A stretch of DNA of 64,000 nt from Paenisporosarcina sp050269735. GTDB taxonomy: Bacteria > Bacillota > Bacilli > Bacillales_A > Planococcaceae. Location of the stretch: the NCBI RefSeq assembly GCF_050269735.1, contig NZ_JBNNIX010000001.1, positions 1,302,001-1,366,000 of the forward strand. The letters run 5' to 3'. The notes under the pieces were generated by a model. The model ran no database searches. It had not been told where the DNA came from and saw only the letters and a program-made list of their open reading frames with translations. Shown here piece by piece: positions 59,624 through 64,000 of this stretch. The translations under genes and the position numbers were made by a program. Every line of letters starts with the position of its first letter. The first letter of the stretch is position 1.

Positions 59624-60931
59624 TTGACAATCGTCAATGTAATAGGAGCAGGTCTGGCAGGAAGTGAAGCGGCGTGGCAAATCGCTAAAAGAGGTGTTCG
59701 AGTTCGATTGTACGAAATGCGTCCGGTTAAACAAACAGCTGCTCATCATACGGATAAATTTGCTGAACTGGTGTGTTCGAATTCTTTACGTGCAAACACT
59801 TTGACTAATGCAGTCGGTGTTATTAAAGAAGAAATGAGAATGTTGGATTCCGTTATTATGGGAGCTGCAGACAAATGTTCTGTACCTGCAGGTGGAGCTC
59901 TTGCAGTAGACCGTCACGAATTTGCAGGCTACGTAACAGATAAAGTGAAAAACCATCCTCTTGTTGAAGTAATCAATGAAGAAGTAACGGAAATTCCTGA
60001 AGGCATTACGATTATCGCAACAGGACCTTTAACTTCTCAAGCCTTGGCTGAAAAGATCCAACAATTGACCGGTCAGGATTATTTATACTTTTATGATGCA
60101 GCTGCACCTATTGTGGAAAAAGAAAGTATCAATATGGACAAAGTTTATGTTAAATCCCGCTACGATAAAGGGGAAGCGGCATACATCAATTGCCCGATGA
60201 CTGAAGAGGAATTTGACCGTTTTTATGAAGCGTTGATTTCGGCTGAAGTGGTGCCTTTGAAAGAATTCGAAAAAGAGATTTATTTCGAAGGGTGTATGCC
60301 ATTTGAAGTAATGGCTGAACGTGGGAAAAAGACATTACTATTCGGTCCGATGAAGCCAGTTGGTCTTGAGGATCCGAAAACTGGTAAGGTTCCATATGCA
60401 GTTGTTCAGTTGCGTCAAGATGATGCAGCCGGCACTTTGTACAACATTGTCGGATTTCAGACACATTTAAAATGGGGTCCACAAAAACAAGTTTTGCAGT
60501 TAATTCCAGGTTTGGAAAACGTAGAAATCGTCCGCTATGGCGTAATGCATCGCAATACTTTCATAAATTCTCCGAGAGTTTTGAAACCTACATATCAATT
60601 GAAAACAAATGATACGTTGTTCTTTGCAGGTCAAATGACAGGTGTAGAAGGATATGTAGAATCAGCGGGAAGTGGCTTGATAGCAGGCATAAACGCTGCT
60701 AGAATGGCTTTAGGAGAAGAATTGCTTGTGTTCCCTGAAGCAACTGCATTAGGAAGTATGGCCCGGTATATAACAGAAGCCGACCCTAAAAACTTCCAGC
60801 CGATGAACGTTAACTTTGGTTTATTCCCTGCATTACCGCAGCGATACAAAACAAAAGAAAAACGTGGAGAGAAGCAAGCTGAACGAGCACTAGGCACAAT
60901 TCAAAATTTTATGAATTCACTTTCGATTTAA
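59624..60931 (+). CDS. trmFO: Folate-dependent tRNA U54 methyltransferase TrmFO (Gid)
   Basis: Makes ribothymidine at position 54 of tRNA using methylene-tetrahydrofolate and FADH2. The 435-residue flavoprotein has the FAD loop VIGAGLAGSEAAWQIAKRG at the N-terminus, the catalytic LVCSNSLRANTL with Cys near residue 49, a second Cys in YFEGCMPFEVMA, and GQMTGVEGYVESAGSGL. The only acceptable start is TTG at 59624 behind AAGGTTGGTG. A terminator follows and xerC is next, as in B. subtilis (gid-codV). Confidence 0.95.
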   Translation: MTIVNVIGAGLAGSEAAWQIAKRGVRVRLYEMRPVKQTAAHHTDKFAELVCSNSLRANTLTNAVGVIKEEMRMLDSVIMGAADKCSVPAGGALAVDRHEFAGYVTDKVKNHPLVEVINEEVTEIPEGITIIATGPLTSQALAEKIQQLTGQDYLYFYDAAAPIVEKESINMDKVYVKSRYDKGEAAYINCPMTEEEFDRFYEALISAEVVPLKEFEKEIYFEGCMPFEVMAERGKKTLLFGPMKPVGLEDPKTGKVPYAVVQLRQDDAAGTLYNIVGFQTHLKWGPQKQVLQLIPGLENVEIVRYGVMHRNTFINSPRVLKPTYQLKTNDTLFFAGQMTGVEGYVESAGSGLIAGINAARMALGEELLVFPEATALGSMARYITEADPKNFQPMNVNFGLFPALPQRYKTKEKRGEKQAERALGTIQNFMNSLSI

Positions 60932-60937
60932 TTGCTG

Positions 60938-60976
60938 AAAGCCTCTAATTATTGTTATAATTTAGAGGCTTTTTAC
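60938..60976 (+). terminator. Terminator of trmFO
   Basis: AAAGCCTCTAA (60938-60948) pairs with TTAGAGGCTTT (60962-60972), followed by TTTACTTT; it begins seven bases after the stop. Confidence 0.9.
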
Positions 60977-61027
60977 TTTGTCATATTTATTAATTCGTAT
61001 ACATTTCATTTTTCGCGTGTTTTGGCA

Positions 61028-61075
61028 TCCAGCTGCTCCGGCTGTTTCGAGACTGGACGGTTCCTGGCGCTTTAA
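61028..61075. repeat. Short GC-rich intergenic element before xerC
   Basis: GGCATCCAGCTGCTCCGGCT and GTTTCGAGACTGGACG form a stretch whose composition differs from the AT-rich flanks. CCAGCTGCTCCGGCTG-type words occur in dispersed elements of related genera from memory. It occupies the space between the trmFO terminator and the xerC ribosome-binding site, where a promoter is expected. Confidence 0.45.
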
Positions 61076-61097
61076 CTATTTGGAGGTACAGACACTT

Positions 61098-61991
61098 ATG
61101 ACTCCGTTAGAAGCTTTGTCTCAATTTAAAAGCTATATCCAGCTTGAAAAGAACTATTCAGAACACACTGTTCGGGATTACGAATCAGACCTGCTCTACT
61201 TTTTTGGTTTTTTACAATCAGAAGGGATTACAAGCTTACATGATGTCGAATACATCCATGCACGACTGTATGTGACAAAACTGTACGATGAATCACTTTC
61301 GCGCACCTCAATTTCTAGAAAAATATCGGCGATCCGTTCATTTTTTAAGTTTGGTAACCGGGAATTCGGTTTAAAAGAAGATGCCTTTCGCTCCTTATAT
61401 CATCCCAAAAAAGAGGAACGTCTTCCTCATTTTTTTTATGAAGAAGAATTACAACAGTTGTTTCTAGCTACTGAGGGCGAAGAACCTATGGTACTTCGAA
61501 ATCGGGCTATACTCGAAATGTTGTATGCAACCGGAATTCGTGTAAGTGAATTGACATCATTAGAAGAACGGGATATTGATATGCGTCTCGGCATCATGCG
61601 GGTGATGGGTAAAGGCCGAAAAGAGAGATATGTACCGTTTGGTCAGTTTGCTCAAGATGCGTTGGAACTCTATTTGGAAAACGCGCGTCTTAAACTAATG
61701 AAACAAGCAAAACACAATTTTGTTTTTACAAATATGCGTGGTCAACCTTTGACTCCACGCGGTGTTAGATATATACTGAGCGACTTAGTAGAAAAAGCGT
61801 CATTGCATACTAAAATCTATCCACATATGTTGCGGCATACATTTGCGACACACTTACTGAACAATGGAGCAGACTTGCGAACAGTCCAGGAATTACTTGG
61901 ACATAGTCATTTGTCTTCGACACAAGTTTATACACACGTAACCAAAGAACATTTGCGAAAAACTTATATGAATGCGCATCCTAGAGCATAA
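61098..61991 (+). CDS. xerC: Site-specific tyrosine recombinase XerC (CodV)
   Basis: With XerD, resolves chromosome dimers at dif. The 297-residue protein has an N-terminal SAM-like core-binding domain (residues 3-90) and a C-terminal catalytic domain. The visible catalytic residues are Arg148 (ATGIRVSEL), Lys172 (MGKGRKERYVPF), His243 and Arg246 (HMLRH), His269 (LGHSH) and Tyr278. The ATG at 61098 follows TTGGAGG; in-frame starts from 60978 onward read through the repeat and are rejected. It heads the xerC-hslV-hslU(-codY) operon. Confidence 0.95.
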   Translation: MTPLEALSQFKSYIQLEKNYSEHTVRDYESDLLYFFGFLQSEGITSLHDVEYIHARLYVTKLYDESLSRTSISRKISAIRSFFKFGNREFGLKEDAFRSLYHPKKEERLPHFFYEEELQQLFLATEGEEPMVLRNRAILEMLYATGIRVSELTSLEERDIDMRLGIMRVMGKGRKERYVPFGQFAQDALELYLENARLKLMKQAKHNFVFTNMRGQPLTPRGVRYILSDLVEKASLHTKIYPHMLRHTFATHLLNNGADLRTVQELLGHSHLSSTQVYTHVTKEHLRKTYMNAHPRA

Positions 61992-62022
61992 TGATGGATG
62001 AGCTATACGAGAGGTGAACATC

Positions 62023-62571
62023 TTGGGAGAAATACATGCAACCACGATATTTGCGATTCAGCATAAAGGAAAGTCTGCAATGTCTGGCGATGGTCAAGTT
62101 ACTTTAGGAAATCAAGTTGTCATGAAACATACAGCCAAAAAAGTAAGACGCTTATACAATGGGAAAGTGCTTGCAGGTTTTGCTGGATCAGTGGCAGACG
62201 CTTTTACATTATTTGAAATGTTTGAAGCGAAATTGATGGAATACGATGGCAACTTACAACGAGCTGCAGTCGAACTTGCCCAACAATGGAGAGGCGACAA
62301 AATGTTACGAAGACTTGAAGCGATGTTGCTCGTGATGAATGATGAGACACTTTTATTGGTTTCCGGCACTGGAGAAGTAATCGAACCCGATGATGGCATT
62401 TTAGCAATTGGTTCGGGCGGGAATTTTGCATTGGCAGCAGGGCGTGCACTAAAACAATTTGCTGGAGAAACCATGAATGCAACCGAAATTGCCAAGGCAG
62501 CACTTACAACTGCGGCCGATATCTGTGTATTTACAAATCATCAAATTATTGTGGAGGCGTTAAGTGAATGA
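62023..62571 (+). CDS. hslV: ATP-dependent protease proteolytic subunit HslV (ClpQ)
   Basis: The proteasome-like peptidase of the HslUV complex. The 182-residue product begins MGEIHATTIFAIQHKGKSAM, followed by SGDGQVTLGNQVVMKHTAKK, GFAGSVADAFTLFE and IGSGGNFALAAGRAL. The TTG at 62023 follows GAGGTGA by about six bases and aligns with Bacillales homologues; the in-frame GTG at 62014 lies within that signal. Like other Bacillus-group HslV proteins it has a few residues before the usual catalytic Thr (HATT). It overlaps hslU by four bases. Confidence 0.93.
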   Translation: MGEIHATTIFAIQHKGKSAMSGDGQVTLGNQVVMKHTAKKVRRLYNGKVLAGFAGSVADAFTLFEMFEAKLMEYDGNLQRAAVELAQQWRGDKMLRRLEAMLLVMNDETLLLVSGTGEVIEPDDGILAIGSGGNFALAAGRALKQFAGETMNATEIAKAALTTAADICVFTNHQIIVEALSE

Positions 62572-63962
62572 ATAAACAACAGTTAACCCCAAAACAAATA
62601 ACCGAGCATTTGGACCGCTTTATTGTCGGACAAAAAGAAGCTAAAAAATCAGTTGCGGTTGCATTGCGAAATCGCTATCGAAGAAGTTTGTTGTCAGATG
62701 AGATGAAAAATGAAGTTATACCGAAAAATATATTGATGATTGGTCCTACTGGAGTTGGTAAAACGGAAATTGCAAGAAGAATCGCCAAACTTACCAATGC
62801 TCCGTTTATCAAAGTAGAAGCCACCAAGTTTACCGAAGTTGGTTATGTCGGTCGAGACGTCGAATCAATGGTACGCGATTTGACAGAAGCAGCTGTTCGA
62901 ATTGTCAAAGAAGAAATGACTGAAGGCGTAAAAGCTCAGGCTGAACGCTTAGCCAATGATGCGATTGTGCGTCTACTCGTCCCATCCTTAAAAAAGAAAC
63001 ATAATACGCAAAACCCATTTGAAATGTTATTTGGTCAAAAAGCAGAACAGGAAGAAACTGCTACTGACGATACAGATATTCGTTTAAAACGCTCCCAAAT
63101 TGCCGAAGATTTAAGAGACGGGAAATTGGAAGATGAATGGGTGAACGTCGAAGTGACTGAACAAGCACCTTCAATGTTTGATGCATTCCAAGGCTCTGGA
63201 ATGGAAAGTATGGGGCAGAATATGCAAGATGCATTGTCTAATCTGATGCCGAAGAAAAAGAAAAAGCGCCGTTTACAAGTAAAAGATGCACGTCGAGTTT
63301 TAACACTCGAAGAAGCTCACAAGCTTATTGATTCTGAAGAAGTAGCTCAAAAATCTATCGAACGTGCCGAGCAAACGGGTATCATATTCATTGATGAAAT
63401 CGATAAGATTGCAAGTAAGGGTGGCAACGGATCATCAGTAGATGTTTCGCGTGAAGGTGTTCAACGTGATATATTACCAATTGTTGAAGGATCAACCGTT
63501 CAAACGAAATATGGAGCTGTGAAAACTGATTACATGCTGTTCGTAGCTGCAGGTGCCTTCCATACAGCGAAACCTTCTGATTTAATCCCGGAACTGCAAG
63601 GACGTTTCCCAGTCCGTGTGGAACTTGAGAAATTATCAAAAGAAGATTTTGTTCGCATACTGAAAGAACCAGATCATTCGTTGATACGTCAATACAAGTC
63701 ATTGCTGGAAACAGAAGGTGTAACTCTTGAATTTACGGACAGTGCAATTGAGCGGATTGCTGAAATTGCAACAGAAGTAAATCAAGAAACCGATAATATC
63801 GGTGCACGTCGATTGCATACGATTTTGGAGAAGCTACTAGAAGAACTTTCATACGAAGCTTCTGAAATTGCTCCTGCACATATCGACATTACGCCTGCAT
63901 ATGTCGACCAAAAGCTTGGAAATATCGTAAAAAACAAAGATTTGTCACAATTCATTCTGTAA
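62568..63962 (+). CDS. hslU: ATP-dependent protease ATPase subunit HslU (ClpY)
   Basis: The AAA+ unfoldase that feeds substrates to HslV. The 464-residue protein has Walker A GPTGVGKTEIARR near residues 59-71, the pore motif GYVGRDVESMVRDL, an intermediate I-domain (about residues 110-240), Walker B IIFIDEIDKIA, and ELQGRFPVRVEL with sensor residues. A C-terminal small domain with DNIGARRLHT follows, and the ending KDLSQFIL is the peptide that docks into HslV. It overlaps hslV (ATGA). codY would be expected next, beyond the window. Confidence 0.96.
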   Translation: MNKQQLTPKQITEHLDRFIVGQKEAKKSVAVALRNRYRRSLLSDEMKNEVIPKNILMIGPTGVGKTEIARRIAKLTNAPFIKVEATKFTEVGYVGRDVESMVRDLTEAAVRIVKEEMTEGVKAQAERLANDAIVRLLVPSLKKKHNTQNPFEMLFGQKAEQEETATDDTDIRLKRSQIAEDLRDGKLEDEWVNVEVTEQAPSMFDAFQGSGMESMGQNMQDALSNLMPKKKKKRRLQVKDARRVLTLEEAHKLIDSEEVAQKSIERAEQTGIIFIDEIDKIASKGGNGSSVDVSREGVQRDILPIVEGSTVQTKYGAVKTDYMLFVAAGAFHTAKPSDLIPELQGRFPVRVELEKLSKEDFVRILKEPDHSLIRQYKSLLETEGVTLEFTDSAIERIAEIATEVNQETDNIGARRLHTILEKLLEELSYEASEIAPAHIDITPAYVDQKLGNIVKNKDLSQFIL

Positions 63963-64000
63963 TGTAAGATATATCTGTTCCAAAAACAATTAAAAACCTT

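Noticed and set aside
60978..61097. N-terminal extension of xerC by 40 residues
   Set aside because: The extension translates the GC-rich element; the GGAGG-preceded ATG at 61098 matches the family N-terminus.

Overview
The window is a chromosomal core segment of a low-to-moderate G+C, endospore-forming member of the Bacillales (Firmicutes). Three things support this: the gene order closely follows the Bacillus subtilis pyrR-to-hslU region, ribosome-binding sites are strong GGAGG types, and a SpoVM-type sporulation peptide is encoded at 27171-27287. The dispersed intergenic elements (for example CTCCTGCGGTTACTCGTCGC) resemble ones I associate with Planococcaceae (Sporosarcina, Paenisporosarcina and relatives). 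That family assignment is from memory and is moderate at best. No phage, insertion sequence, CRISPR array, tRNA or rRNA was found.

Layout. 1-11107: de novo pyrimidine operon pyrR(partial)-pyrP-pyrB-pyrC-pyrAA-pyrAB-pyrK-pyrD-pyrF-pyrE, with one PyrR-type attenuator visible, between pyrP and pyrB. 11209-12270: a three-gene minus-strand accessory operon (DUF2089-type regulator, SHOCT-like protein and a related small protein). 12635-14326: rqcH (minus). 14440-27287: a long plus-strand housekeeping run: remA, gmk, rpoZ, coaBC, priA, def, fmt, rsmB, a relic of rlmN, prpC, prkC, rsgA, rpe, thiN, spoVM. 27321-27509: rpmB (minus). 27739-33583: asp23-like gene, fakA, sdaAB, sdaAA, recG. 33584-36039: accessory insert holding a 63-aa membrane protein and a MocR-type regulator, both minus, with tandem short repeats. 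36040-39679: fatty-acid genes fapR-plsX-fabD-fabG-acpP. 39811-46955: rnc-smc-ftsY and ylxM-ffh. 47060-50917: rpsP, khpA, rimM, trmD, rplS, type I signal peptidase, rbgA. 50978-55872: rnhB, the ylqG/ylqH-like pair, sucC, sucD. 56402-63962: dprA, topA, trmFO, xerC, hslV, hslU. The window ends just before the position where codY would be expected.

How the genes work together. The pyr enzymes convert bicarbonate, glutamine and aspartate to UMP, with PyrR sensing uridine nucleotides by RNA attenuation. FapR controls phospholipid and fatty-acid initiation through a palindromic box overlapping its own promoter. The prpC/prkC pair is a reversible Ser/Thr phosphorylation switch. def/fmt handle N-formylmethionine. 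rimM/trmD/rpsP/rplS/rbgA/rsgA/rqcH serve ribosome assembly, tRNA modification and ribosome rescue. ftsY/ffh/signal peptidase serve protein export. smc/topA/xerC/priA/recG/dprA serve chromosome maintenance.

Most of the window is conserved core. The points of interest are the decayed rlmN tail that still carries the prpC ribosome-binding site, an extended SpoVM reading into a shared hairpin, the modular DUF2089/SHOCT operon, the FliK-like/FlhB-like pair outside a flagellar cluster, and several short palindromic elements sitting at operon boundaries. I did not find a convincing undescribed large system such as a defence island or biosynthetic cluster.
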